Of a DNA stretch of 64,000 nucleotides, positions 9,950 through 18,688 are shown one piece after another. Positions within the stretch are counted from its first letter, which is position 1, and the number at the start of each line of letters is the position of its first letter. The position numbers and the translations under genes were made by a program. Below the pieces are notes generated by a model. That model made no database searches. It saw nothing but the letters and a program-made list of their open reading frames with translations, and was not told the origin of the DNA. This DNA is from Granulosicoccus sp964449565 (GTDB lineage: Bacteria > Pseudomonadota > Gammaproteobacteria > Granulosicoccales > Granulosicoccaceae): assembly GCA_964449565.1 (NCBI GenBank), contig CAYUZB010000001.1, positions 50,992 to 114,991 on the forward strand, given 5' to 3'.

Positions 9950-10710
9950 TAGACTTGCTCCTCGCCAAGGTAAGCTTCTTTCACACGTGGATCCGCCTTG
10001 ACCTCTTCAGGTGTCCCCTGGCAGATGATACGTCCACCGGCAAGTACCGAGATACGATCAGCAAGACTAAACACCACGTGCATATCATGTTCGATAATGA
10101 TCTTGGTCATGCCCTGTTTCTTTATCTCTTTAAGAAGCGCGATCGTCGCATTCGTATCATGTCGTGCCATACCAGCTGTCGGTTCATCAAGCAGCAATAA
10201 GCGTGGCTCCTGAGCCAATCCCATCGCCAGTTCGAGGCGCCTTTTGTCACCACGTGACAGGCTGCTGGCTTCATTATGGATAAATGATCCAAGCGCCAAA
10301 TCAGTCAGGACTTGTTCCGCTTTTTGCCGCACCGTTTTCTCACCAGAGAAACGACGAAACCAGCTCAATTTGAACGAGCCATCGCGCTTGGCGAGAATCG
10401 GCACCATGACGTTCTCTAGCAAACTCAATTCAGGAAAGATCTCGGGCGTCTGAAATACACGCACAACACCAAGCTGATTTATCTGGTGTGGCTGCTTGCC
10501 GATCAAGTTTTCACCATCGAAAACCACATGACCCGAATCAGGCTTCAAGCGACCGATACAGACATTGAGCAAGGTGGACTTACCAGCACCATTTGGCCCG
10601 ATGATCGCGTGTGTTTCGCCCTCCTTGACGGAAAGGTCGATATCACTCAGCGCATGAAGACCCGCGAAGCTCTTGTGCACATCGGCGACATGGAGAACAA
10701 CATTATCCAT
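9949..10710 (-). CDS. livG: ABC transporter ATP-binding protein, LivG type
   Basis: Second ATPase of the importer, 253 residues. Walker A is GPNGAGKST, the signature LSRGDKRRLELAMGLA and Walker B LLLLDEPTAGM. The signature reads SRGDK, slightly divergent from the common LSGGQ but usual for some LivG proteins. It overlaps the livM gene by 8 bases upstream and livF by 1 base downstream, so stoichiometric production is likely. Confidence 0.88.
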   Translation of the reverse strand: MDNVVLHVADVHKSFAGLHALSDIDLSVKEGETHAIIGPNGAGKSTLLNVCIGRLKPDSGHVVFDGENLIGKQPHQINQLGVVRVFQTPEIFPELSLLENVMVPILAKRDGSFKLSWFRRFSGEKTVRQKAEQVLTDLALGSFIHNEASSLSRGDKRRLELAMGLAQEPRLLLLDEPTAGMARHDTNATIALLKEIKKQGMTKIIIEHDMHVVFSLADRISVLAGGRIICQGTPEEVKADPRVKEAYLGEEQV

Positions 10711-11857
10711 GACTGACCCCCCCTTCGGTGGCGACCGATACAGGCGCTACGGGCGTCTTTTTACGCTGGAACAAAGCGCCGATTCGACGTACACCTTCCA
10801 TGATTCCACCTGGCAGGAAAATAACGACAATCATGAACAAGAGACCCAAGGTCAAGTGCCAGCCGTCTCCAACAAACTGACTGGTGAGTGCCACAACGAA
10901 ATTTTGCAGACCATCGGGCACGAATGAAAACACCTCATACAATTTTTGATCATTGAATGCAGAAAAGATGTTCTCGAAATACTTAATCAGAGCGGCACCG
11001 AGTACTGGACCGATCAGCGTTCCGGCCCCACCGAGTATTGTCATCAAAACGACTTCACCAGAAGCCGTCCATTGCATGCGCTCAGCACCTGCCAATGGAT
11101 CAGTTGACGCCATCAAAGCGCCTGCAAGACCCGCATACATACCCGAAATCACAAATGCCCAAATTAGGTAAGGACGTGTGTTAAAACCGGTATAGGCCAT
11201 TCGGGTCTGGTTCGACTTGATCGCTTTGAGCATCATGCCAAAAGGCGAGCGGGTTATACGCATTGCGATGAAGAACGCAATGATCAACACAACCGCACAA
11301 AAGTAAAATCCGGGTAAGCCGCTCATCTTGATACCAAAGAGGTTGGTTGACGGCAAGCTACGACCGGCGGCAATACCCGCCATCGAATCCACGACTCGAG
11401 GATCAGCAAGACTCAACTGCAGGCCTGACTCTCCGTTGGTAATTGGCGTCAAAACAGAATAGGCCAGGTTATAGGACATCTGTGCAAAGGCTAGTGTCAG
11501 TATCGAGAAGTAAATTCCCGAGCGGCGTAAGCTCACAAAGCCAATCAGGAATGCAAAAATGCCTGCAACGATGACACTGAAAATGACCGCGGGAAGTACG
11601 TTCATAGTCATGAGCTTGAACGTCCACACTGCCGTGTAGGAACCGACTCCCAGAAATGCCGCGTGGCCAAAAGACAGATAACCAGTAAGGCCAAAGAGAA
11701 TATTGAAGCCAATGGCAAAGACGCCAAAAATAGCGAACTTCTGCATCAGATCCGGATAGTTCGCACCAAACGGCTCCAACCAGATCGGCATGGTCAGAAC
11801 AACTGCCGCAAAACCGAAGAAAAGAACCCAATCCTGCACTGCGGATAATTTATTCAT
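10703..11857 (-). CDS. livM: ABC transporter permease, LivM type
   Basis: Inner-membrane permease of 384 residues with about ten hydrophobic segments. It has the LivM-type FGLTGYLSFGHAAFLGVGSYT motif near residue 55 and the cytoplasmic coupling-loop region RSPFGMMLKAIKSNQTRMAYTGFN. The C-terminal tail (RRIGALFQRKKTPVAP) is basic and cytosolic. It lies 9 bases after livH and overlaps livG by 8 bases. Confidence 0.88.
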   Translation of the reverse strand: MNKLSAVQDWVLFFGFAAVVLTMPIWLEPFGANYPDLMQKFAIFGVFAIGFNILFGLTGYLSFGHAAFLGVGSYTAVWTFKLMTMNVLPAVIFSVIVAGIFAFLIGFVSLRRSGIYFSILTLAFAQMSYNLAYSVLTPITNGESGLQLSLADPRVVDSMAGIAAGRSLPSTNLFGIKMSGLPGFYFCAVVLIIAFFIAMRITRSPFGMMLKAIKSNQTRMAYTGFNTRPYLIWAFVISGMYAGLAGALMASTDPLAGAERMQWTASGEVVLMTILGGAGTLIGPVLGAALIKYFENIFSAFNDQKLYEVFSFVPDGLQNFVVALTSQFVGDGWHLTLGLLFMIVVIFLPGGIMEGVRRIGALFQRKKTPVAPVSVATEGGVSHG

Positions 11858-11866
11858 GGCTGTCTC

Positions 11867-12883
11867 CTAGTCCTCCATCACGCCTTTGCGACCTAGCAAG
11901 CCTCGTGGACGAACCAACAAGACAATGACGGCAACAAGATAAATGATGATCTGATCGATACCCGGCAGAATACTCTTGACCTCGTTCATCGAGGCAAAGG
12001 ACTGAAGTATGCCGAGCAGAAAGCCCGCTAAAACAGCACCACCAAGAGAGCCCATGCCACCAACCACCACGACAACAAAGGACAGCACCAGAAAGTCCAT
12101 TCCCATGTTGTAGTCAGGGGGCAATATGGGCGTATACATGACCCCTGCAACACCAGCAACCACCGCAGCGAGGCCAAAGACAATCGTGAATCGACGTTGA
12201 ATGTTGATTCCAAGCAAACCCACCTGCTCTCTATCCTGCATACCGGCTCTGACGACCATGCCAAAGGTGGTGAATTGCAGAAAACCGAACACGGCGGCAA
12301 TGATGCTCAAGGAAAACCCGAGATAAATGATTCGCCACCAAGGGTAAACAACATTATCACCCAGACCAAACCAGGAACCGATGTTTGCACTACCCGAAAC
12401 AGCGGACGGAGCAGATTGAGGAATGGGGTTTGCACCGAAATAATGGCGAATGATCTCAGCGCAAATAATCGCCAGACCGAAAGTCACCAGAATCTGATCC
12501 GCGTGCGGGCGTTTGTAAAAGTGTCGTATCAAGCCACGTTCCATGGCCAGACCGATAAGTAACATGATGGGTATCGACAAGAGCACAGCAAACGGTACGG
12601 AATAATCGACGATGAATGCACCGACGACGGGAAACTTGGCTTCCAGAATAGGCACTTCCTTGTAAGCATCAAAAAAGGTGATGCTTTCATCCTTTACCTT
12701 GGTGGATATGGTCAGCACTTTTTCCAGCGAAACCGCACAAAAGGCACCAAACATAAAAAGTGCGCCATGTGCAAAATTCACCACCCCAAGTGTGCCGAAT
12801 ACGAGTGTCAGACCGAGCGCAATCAGCGCGTAGGCTCCACCCTTGTCCAGACCATTCAAAACTTGTAGAAATATCGCGTCCAC
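11867..12883 (-). CDS. livH: ABC transporter permease, LivH type
   Basis: Inner-membrane permease of 338 residues. The N-terminal motif LNGLDKGGAYALIALGLTLVFGTLGVVNFAHGALFM is typical of LivH, and later GGMGSLGGAVLAGFLLGILQ is the usual permease signature. A hydrophilic loop (about residues 50-80) is longer than in Escherichia coli LivH. It is separated from the upstream binding-protein gene by 225 bases that contain a hairpin terminator/attenuator, so permeases may be made at a lower level than the binding protein. Confidence 0.88.
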   Translation of the reverse strand: MDAIFLQVLNGLDKGGAYALIALGLTLVFGTLGVVNFAHGALFMFGAFCAVSLEKVLTISTKVKDESITFFDAYKEVPILEAKFPVVGAFIVDYSVPFAVLLSIPIMLLIGLAMERGLIRHFYKRPHADQILVTFGLAIICAEIIRHYFGANPIPQSAPSAVSGSANIGSWFGLGDNVVYPWWRIIYLGFSLSIIAAVFGFLQFTTFGMVVRAGMQDREQVGLLGINIQRRFTIVFGLAAVVAGVAGVMYTPILPPDYNMGMDFLVLSFVVVVVGGMGSLGGAVLAGFLLGILQSFASMNEVKSILPGIDQIIIYLVAVIVLLVRPRGLLGRKGVMED

Positions 12884-13042
12884 TCAGCTGCTCCGCGCTT
12901 GCTAAAACCAATCAAAAAAGCTCCACCCCAGCCTATCGTTTTAAGTCAGGGGATTGCTGTGAAATTGATCAGGGGAATGACGAATGGTTTCGTGCTCGGT
13001 CAAACAAAAACGACACACAAATCACGATCCGTCAGATTCAGG

Positions 13043-13073
13043 AAAAACGGGTCATGGCTCGCACCATGACCCG
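13043..13073 (-). terminator. Intrinsic terminator/attenuator after the ABC binding-protein gene
   Basis: A perfect 10-bp stem (CGGGTCATGG / CCATGACCCG) with a 6-base loop is followed on the minus strand by TTTTT. It begins 36 bases after the binding-protein stop codon and lies before livH. Partial termination here would give excess binding protein over membrane components. Confidence 0.8.
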
Positions 13074-13108
13074 CGTCCCTACGATCGAACTGATTCCTGA
13101 AGTGGGAA

Positions 13109-14470
13109 TCAGGCGCCGTTATTACAAGAACCGAGATCACCACCGGCGAACATCGGGTGATCAGACGGGTATTCAACCTGAGCACGCGGAGTGACTTCCA
13201 CAACTTCGAGGAGGTCAAACTGCGATGACGGGTTATCTTTACCCTTCACAACCAGTACATCCTTGAAGCACTGGTGATCTTCGGCGCGATACTCGGTAGG
13301 ACCATTACCCAGGCCGTCGAACTTGTGACCTTCGAGAGCCGCGACAACTGCACAAGGCTCGAATGTTCCAGCGCGTTCGCAAGCATCTGCATACAGCAGA
13401 GTTTGTACATAACAAGTATGTGCAGCCTGTGAAGGTGGGAAACCGTATTCCTGACCAAAGGATTTAACGAACGCTTGTGAACCTGCGTCGCTCAATGACC
13501 AGTGCCAGTTGGTTGAACCATAGATGCCTTTAACGTTGTCGCCAGCACCCTGTGCCATTAGACGTGAATACAAAGGAACGATGATCTGGAAGTCTTTACC
13601 ATTGACCTGCTTGTCCTTCAAACCGAACTGGATGGCCTGAGTCAGGGAGTTGATCATGTCCTTACCATAGTGGTTGAGGACCAGCGTATCAGCACCTGAG
13701 TTCAGGACCGGCGTGATGTACTGCGAGAAATCGCCCGCGCCTACTGGCGTCAGTGTCTTTTGTGCAGTCTTCCAACCGATGTTTTCAGTAGAGGCAATAA
13801 TTGACTCTTCTTGCGTCCAGCCCCAGGTGTAGTCAGCTGTCAGGTGGTAGGTAGTACGCTCTTCACCGTAGGCATTTTTCAGTACTGGACCAAGTGCTGC
13901 ACCCGACATGAAACCGTTAAAGAAGTGGCGGAAGCCATTGGCTTTCCTGTCTTTACCAGTCGTATCGTTTGAGTGCGTAAGACCAGCCATGAAGATGATA
14001 CCCGCATCCTGGCAGAGACCCTGTACAGCGATCGCAACACCAGAAGAAGAACCACCTGTGACCATGACAACACCATCTTTTTCGATCATGCGCTTCGCAG
14101 AAGCACGTGCCGCATCAGATTTGGTCTGAGTATCACCTGTCACGTATTCGACTTTCTTGCCGAGAATACCGTTACCTTTCAACTCACTCGGCTGCATGGT
14201 GTTCATCATGCCGCCATCGCCTTCACCGTTCAGATGTTTGACAGCAAGTTTGTAGGCTCTCAGTTCATCAGCACCCTCATCAGCATAAGCACCTGACTGC
14301 GGTACGTTGAAGCCCAAAGTGACAGTACCGCCGTCCCCCGGGTTGTTCAGGAAGTCAGCGCCATAGGCGTGACGAGAAAAAAACATCGGCGCACCAGTAA
14401 CAGCTGCGGTAGCAGCACTCGCTTTGAGTACATCGCGACGCGACCAGTTATTGCTTGTCTTTTTAGTCAT
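13109..14470 (-). CDS. Periplasmic substrate-binding protein of the Liv-type ABC transporter, Tat-exported
   Basis: A protein of 453 residues. The N-terminus carries a twin-arginine signal (SRRDVLKASAATAAV) that ends near MFFSRHAYGA, so it is exported folded. The mature part is a Peripla_BP_6-type bilobed receptor (TVTLGFNVPQSGAYADEG; VTGGSSSGVAIAVQGLCQDAG). It is longer than LivJ/LivK (about 350), as in several HAAT-family receptors for amides, urea or aromatic acids. A good ribosome site (GAGGAG) precedes the ATG. First gene of the operon running to livF. The ligand is unknown; branched-chain amino acids are only the family default. Confidence 0.85.
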   Translation of the reverse strand: MTKKTSNNWSRRDVLKASAATAAVTGAPMFFSRHAYGADFLNNPGDGGTVTLGFNVPQSGAYADEGADELRAYKLAVKHLNGEGDGGMMNTMQPSELKGNGILGKKVEYVTGDTQTKSDAARASAKRMIEKDGVVMVTGGSSSGVAIAVQGLCQDAGIIFMAGLTHSNDTTGKDRKANGFRHFFNGFMSGAALGPVLKNAYGEERTTYHLTADYTWGWTQEESIIASTENIGWKTAQKTLTPVGAGDFSQYITPVLNSGADTLVLNHYGKDMINSLTQAIQFGLKDKQVNGKDFQIIVPLYSRLMAQGAGDNVKGIYGSTNWHWSLSDAGSQAFVKSFGQEYGFPPSQAAHTCYVQTLLYADACERAGTFEPCAVVAALEGHKFDGLGNGPTEYRAEDHQCFKDVLVVKGKDNPSSQFDLLEVVEVTPRAQVEYPSDHPMFAGGDLGSCNNGA

Positions 14471-14836
14471 TCAGTCATTCTCCTCGTGGATATGTATGTA
14501 GAAACTCAAATCATGGCCCCCGTCGTCGGACGCCGAACCCGACACCTACGACGGGCGAGAGCCATGGTTACCGTTGTCTTGTACAGACTAAGGAGCATTG
14601 TCGATGGAGGTCTTGCAGACTCTCATCCCAGATGAGTTTCCAACGCGCAGCAGCCCTACCGAGACCGGCATCAAGCTCTGCACCGAGTATATGAAATCCT
14701 AAACCCAATCCCGAGAATTCTATTTTTTTTCTTTATTATCAATAAGTTACTTGGCTAATAATGATTCACCACACCTTTTCCTGAAACGAATGAATCAATG
14801 ATGTTACGAAAAGTAACGTTACCGAAGAAAACCCCG
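14471..14836. other. Intergenic region upstream of the Liv-type operon, downstream of engB
   Basis: 366 bases without a convincing gene. It must hold the promoter of the minus-strand transporter operon; a TATACT-like box is at about 14686-14691 on the minus strand but has no good -35 partner. A short inverted repeat (GTTAC/GTAAC, 14803-14817) lies after engB but has no T-run. No terminator is convincing. Confidence 0.4.
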
Positions 14837-15499
14837 TCACTCGGGCAGAGGAATGCCAAAAAGCCAGTTATCCAACACCGCGTGCGTGTCCTCCACACCA
14901 CTTGCCTTGAGTGCCGAGAACATCTGCAAGGTCGCCTCGACGCCACCCTCCTCGAGCTCCTTTTGGACACCCACAATCGCGCGGCTGGCCTGACTACGCG
15001 ATAACTTGTCCGCTTTGGTCAGAAGGATATGCAGCCCGGACTCGCCTTGTTGCTGAATTTCGATCAACTGCCAGTCGGCCTCAGTTAGTGGGTGTCTAAT
15101 ATCCATCACGAGCACCAATCCGCACAAGGCATCTCGAGAGACGAGATAGTGGGTCATGGCACGCTGCCAGGCCTTCTGGCGTGTCTTTGATACCTGCGCG
15201 TAACCGTAACCGGGCAAATCCACCAGATAACGCCCTTCGCCAAGCGAAAAATGGTTGATCAACTGGGTGCGCCCTGGCGTCTTGCTGGTACGAGCCAACT
15301 TGCCATTTCTGGTAAGGGTGTTGATGGCGCTGGATTTTCCGGCATTCGATCGCCCCGCAAAGGCGACTTCGGCAATCGACTCCGGGCATTGACGCGAATC
15401 ACTGGCGCTGGACTCGAATTGAGCGCTGAAATAAGCCTTGTTCACCTTGGTAGTGCTCATGTTTGGTCCGTTGCCTGCAGTGGGTCTGCTAAAATTCAT
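14837..15499 (-). CDS. engB: Ribosome biogenesis GTPase EngB (YihA/YsxC)
   Basis: Small GTPase needed for late 50S subunit assembly. The G1 motif is GRSNAGKSS, then TPGRTQ (G2), DLPGYG (G3), TKAD (G4) and FSALKASG (G5). It is 220 residues from 15499, or 207 from an internal ATG at 15460 (MSTTKVNK); neither has a strong ribosome site, and the shorter form is closer to the family length. Divergent from cytochrome c4, as in many gammaproteobacteria. Oddity: bases 14961-14976, coding the stretch GVQK, match exactly the 16-nt dispersed motif found in two intergenic regions. Confidence 0.93.
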   Translation of the reverse strand: MNFSRPTAGNGPNMSTTKVNKAYFSAQFESSASDSRQCPESIAEVAFAGRSNAGKSSAINTLTRNGKLARTSKTPGRTQLINHFSLGEGRYLVDLPGYGYAQVSKTRQKAWQRAMTHYLVSRDALCGLVLVMDIRHPLTEADWQLIEIQQQGESGLHILLTKADKLSRSQASRAIVGVQKELEEGGVEATLQMFSALKASGVEDTHAVLDNWLFGIPLPE

Positions 15500-15627
15500 G
15501 GATTGCCTGGAGTCGTGAAGCGGGTCAACCCGATCCTCACGTACCCCTGAAGTCTAGCGCCTCGGACCACTGAGACGGTCACGGCGTCAGACAACATAAA
15601 CGTATAACTTATATTTTCGGAGTACTC

Positions 15628-16245
15628 ATGAAGAAGTGGACCCTGTGCGCTGCGCTACTCTGCGCATGGCTCGGAAACTCTGCGGCCCTTGCCGCAGGTG
15701 ATGCCGCGGCTGGAAAAGCGAAGGCTGCGGTATGCGCCGCCTGTCATGGCGCTGATGGCAAAGCTATCCAGCCAGCCTTCCCAAATCTTGCGGGTCAACA
15801 CGCCGCCTACATCGAAAAACAGTTGCAAGACTACAAATCCGGCGCCCGCGTGAATGCGCTGATGGTCGGTCAGGTCGCCGCGCTGTCAGAACAGGATATG
15901 GCTGATCTTGCCGCCCATTTCAGTTCTCTGGCGAGCATCGAAAGCGTTGCCATCGAAGAGAACCTTGCTCTGGGCGAAAACATTTACCGCGGCGGCATCA
16001 CGAACGCGGGCGTGGCAGCCTGCAGTGCCTGCCACGGACCAACCGGGGTCGGCAATCCCCAGGCAAACTTCCCGGTACTCGCGGGCCAGAACGCCCAGTA
16101 CATTGCAGATCAGCTGCGCTACTTCCGATCCGGTGAGCGAGCCAACGATGCGAATGAAATGATGCGTGGCATTGCTCATCGCATGACCGATAAAGAAATT
16201 GACGCCGTCGCAAATTACATCACAGGCCTGTACTCGGCAAAATAA
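15628..16245 (+). CDS. Cytochrome c4, di-heme periplasmic electron carrier
   Basis: A protein of 205 residues with an Ala-rich signal peptide cleaved near residue 23 (AALAAGDAA). Two class I c-type domains bear CAACH (36-40) and CSACH (132-136), each followed by its own helix. Likely axial methionines lie in ALMVG (79) and NEMMRG (about 177). It passes electrons from the bc1 complex or other donors to terminal oxidases. A GGAG ribosome site precedes the ATG. A strong terminator follows at 16266-16295. Confidence 0.93.
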   Translation: MKKWTLCAALLCAWLGNSAALAAGDAAAGKAKAAVCAACHGADGKAIQPAFPNLAGQHAAYIEKQLQDYKSGARVNALMVGQVAALSEQDMADLAAHFSSLASIESVAIEENLALGENIYRGGITNAGVAACSACHGPTGVGNPQANFPVLAGQNAQYIADQLRYFRSGERANDANEMMRGIAHRMTDKEIDAVANYITGLYSAK

Positions 16246-16265
16246 CTGACGTCTCGTCAGGAACG

Positions 16266-16295
16266 AAAAAAGCCGGCATCACAGCCGGCTTTTTT
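16266..16295 (+). terminator. Rho-independent terminator of the cytochrome c4 gene
   Basis: The stem AGCCGG / CCGGCT is extended by an A6/T6 arm, with an 8-base loop. A T-run follows on the plus strand and an A-run precedes, so it can also act on the minus strand for the operon ending at 16356. Confidence 0.85.
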
Positions 16296-16355
16296 GTGGG
16301 TGGTTACGACAACTACAATAACTCACACCGCTTGACGGATCATGATTCCATCAAA

Positions 16356-16982
16356 TCAAGGCTCCAGCGCCTCGTCCAGATCCTTGATGGGAAATGCACG
16401 GACAAAAGTCAGTACTTCGTCAGAAGAAAGATTATCTGACGAGATCGTCAGCATCCCCTGACTGCTTTTGAGTTGCACTAAAAATTGAGTGTTGCCAGAA
16501 GACTCACTCATGTCAATGACGGTACGCTTTTGCACCCTGATTTTCTTACCGGCCCCACCCGCGCCAAGACCAAGTTGTGCAAGTGCCGCCAAACCGCCAG
16601 CGCCAAAACCTCCGCCGACACCTCCGGATATCAGAGAAACAGAAATGATATCGCCGTCACGGCTGTACTCACGCTCGATCATGCTCATGCCTAAGGCACT
16701 CTCATTTTGCAGCTCACCACCGACAAAACCATCGATTTCATCAGGAAACACAGTGAATGTACGCTCGCGCTTAAGTTGTTCAAGACTTTCCACGCACCAC
16801 TTCGCCTCATCAAGCGCATTGGCAAAGTCGTTTTCTTCTATCATGCGCGCCGCTTCAAGGCAGGCAGCCGACGCATCTTCAGCGGTCTGCGCCTGAGCGC
16901 TGTTAACACTTGAAAAAAGCGCCGCAATTACAAACGCGCTTGCTATTTCGTATCTGTGCCTGGCAACCACAAAGCCCCCCAA
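16356..16982 (-). CDS. Secreted protein of unknown function, glycine-rich segment
   Basis: I do not recognise the family. About 208 residues from a TTG at 16982, or 204 from a GTG at 16970 that is preceded by GGGGGG. The signal peptide ends near NSAQAQTAED. Features are a helical segment with two cysteines (ACLEAARMIEE, AKWCVESLE), a beta-rich middle, and a Gly/Ala-rich stretch (SGGVGGGFGAGGLAALAQLGLG) that may insert in or lie against a membrane. It is the last gene of the hisC operon, and its start is only a few bases after the metallophosphoesterase stop, so translation is probably coupled. Likely periplasmic. Confidence 0.7.
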   Translation of the reverse strand: MGGFVVARHRYEIASAFVIAALFSSVNSAQAQTAEDASAACLEAARMIEENDFANALDEAKWCVESLEQLKRERTFTVFPDEIDGFVGGELQNESALGMSMIEREYSRDGDIISVSLISGGVGGGFGAGGLAALAQLGLGAGGAGKKIRVQKRTVIDMSESSGNTQFLVQLKSSQGMLTISSDNLSSDEVLTFVRAFPIKDLDEALEP

Positions 16983-16988
16983 TGATTC

Positions 16989-17627
16989 TTATATATCGAT
17001 GACGACCGGAGCATTTTGAATCTTGTACCCCTGATTCATGGTGCTGACGTTATGAAAATCCACCCCATGTTCGCGATGCAAGCCATAGCATTCATGTATA
17101 TGTCCGAAAATATGAAGTTGTGGCGGATGCTGCCTGATGTGCGCTAGCAATGATCTGGAACCCGTGCTTTCAACTTCCGAGGTGCTGCGATTGACTTCGT
17201 CAAGAATGCCCTGAGGCGGTCCATGAGTGATGAGAACTTTCGTGTCCTCGGGAATCATTTTCCAATGTTTTTCAATGTCCTCTCCCGGGTCACGCATGAA
17301 GGACCAATGTAAAAATCGGGGCGTTATCGGCGAGCCCCAAAAGGATGTATCTTCAATGACACAACCAGAGTCGTTCAACCAGGTGACACCTGCATCCTTG
17401 CTCCACTGCTGCGTTTGTTGAGGATCTGACTCACAGAATGCATCGTGATTACCAGCGATAAAGATATGGTGCTTGAACGCCTGGCGACTAAACCATTCGA
17501 TGAATTTGCGCGTGTCGTCAGCGGTGCCGTGCGCACTTATATCACCAGCATGAATCAACACATCACCTTCAGGCAATGTGACCAATTCATGATCTCCATG
17601 GGTATCACTGATACAGACGAGCCGCAT
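16989..17627 (-). CDS. Metallophosphoesterase (calcineurin-like, MPPED1/239-type)
   Basis: A cytosolic phosphoesterase of 212 residues. Motifs are ISDTHGDH (7-14), HAGDIS, GNHDAF, THGPPQG and FGHIHE, the complete dinuclear-metal set of the MPPED-like branch. Members hydrolyse cyclic nucleotides or phosphodiesters, but the physiological substrate is usually unknown. Its ATG overlaps the stop of the lipoprotein gene upstream (TAATG). Confidence 0.85.
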   Translation of the reverse strand: MRLVCISDTHGDHELVTLPEGDVLIHAGDISAHGTADDTRKFIEWFSRQAFKHHIFIAGNHDAFCESDPQQTQQWSKDAGVTWLNDSGCVIEDTSFWGSPITPRFLHWSFMRDPGEDIEKHWKMIPEDTKVLITHGPPQGILDEVNRSTSEVESTGSRSLLAHIRQHPPQLHIFGHIHECYGLHREHGVDFHNVSTMNQGYKIQNAPVVIDI

Positions 17628-18685
17628 TACTGTTGTCCTATAACTACCTCAATTCTCAGAAGTGCTCCATACGCACTTCTGTACTGATTCGACGCCGGCC
17701 AGGAAACTGAAGGCCAGAACTCGTAAAAAAACCAATCTCTCCAGACATTATGTCGCCATCGAACGCGGAGCTCTGAGCCGCGAAAACGCTCGTCGACCCC
17801 GTCATTGAGCGCGGTGTGGTAACTGGCCAAGCCCTCGACAGCGAGCGACATCGCATCATTAATTTGCCGATAGATCCCGAGTGTCTCATCAATTACAGCG
17901 CCTTTTTGCCCATTGCGCCAGTTAAAATCAGTAGATGTACGAAAGAACAGGTCCTGTTTATTATATAGCGGCCGCCGAAAGACGAGATTCAGGCGATTTT
18001 CGAACCCCGATTTTGAGAAGTAATAGTAACTATTGGAGTATCGACCTGTCCAATTTTCCCAAAATTCGTCACGGTAGGTAGTGTTGATTCGCCCAAAAAT
18101 CTGCACAGCACTGTCGCGCTGACGAACACCGAGATCAAAATTCACGCTGGATTTCGTGCGCGCCGAACGAATGAATCGCAGCGCCAGCGACGCGTTCTGG
18201 TCGTCATTGGAGGTAGACGTGTTTGCAACCTCACCGAAATCCGATTCGTCATCTTCAGTACTCAACAGAAGACGAAGGCGGCGTTCGGTTTCAGGAAACA
18301 CCGCGCGCACTTTGATCGATCCACCAATTTCTGCATCTTCGTCGCCCGGTTTTTCGGCATCCACGCGTAGGCGTGCCCAACTCTCATTGCTGACAGCATC
18401 GGCTTTATCGCTCCCGTTAGAGAAGAAACCATCTACCTCGGCCATGAAATTGAGAAAGCGTAAGGACGCAACTCGCTGCGCGTCGTCAACCATAACGGTC
18501 GCCTGCTCGAGCACACCCGGCGTCTCTTCTTGATCGTCCGTTTTACTCGAAGCTGCAACAGTGGATTTTCTCGCGTCGTCCACATTTTCGGGTGAGCGAT
18601 CGAAAATCGCGCAGCCACTGACAACAGCCACCAGCAGCGGCAGACTCACCCGGAGCTGCCAGTGCCAAGTCGAGACTTTCTTCAC
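17627..18685 (-). CDS. Putative outer-membrane-linked lipoprotein of unknown function
   Basis: A protein of 352 residues. The N-terminus is a lipoprotein signal (LLVAVVSGC, lipid-modified Cys at residue 25). A disordered, acidic linker follows. The C-terminal ~250 residues alternate polar and aromatic residues in beta-strand fashion and end RIEVVIGQQ, with many Arg, Tyr and Trp (for example RRPLYNKQDLFFRTSTDFNWRNG), which suggests a beta-barrel-like or beta-sheet envelope protein. No named family recognised. It starts 3 bases after hisC and overlaps the next gene by 1 base. Confidence 0.7.
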   Translation of the reverse strand: MKKVSTWHWQLRVSLPLLVAVVSGCAIFDRSPENVDDARKSTVAASSKTDDQEETPGVLEQATVMVDDAQRVASLRFLNFMAEVDGFFSNGSDKADAVSNESWARLRVDAEKPGDEDAEIGGSIKVRAVFPETERRLRLLLSTEDDESDFGEVANTSTSNDDQNASLALRFIRSARTKSSVNFDLGVRQRDSAVQIFGRINTTYRDEFWENWTGRYSNSYYYFSKSGFENRLNLVFRRPLYNKQDLFFRTSTDFNWRNGQKGAVIDETLGIYRQINDAMSLAVEGLASYHTALNDGVDERFRGSELRVRWRHNVWRDWFFYEFWPSVSWPASNQYRSAYGALLRIEVVIGQQ

Positions 18686-18688
18686 GAC

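Noticed and set aside
14369..14635. 88-codon plus-strand ORF near the Liv-type receptor start
   Set aside because: Half antisense to the Tat signal region; no ribosome site or family similarity.
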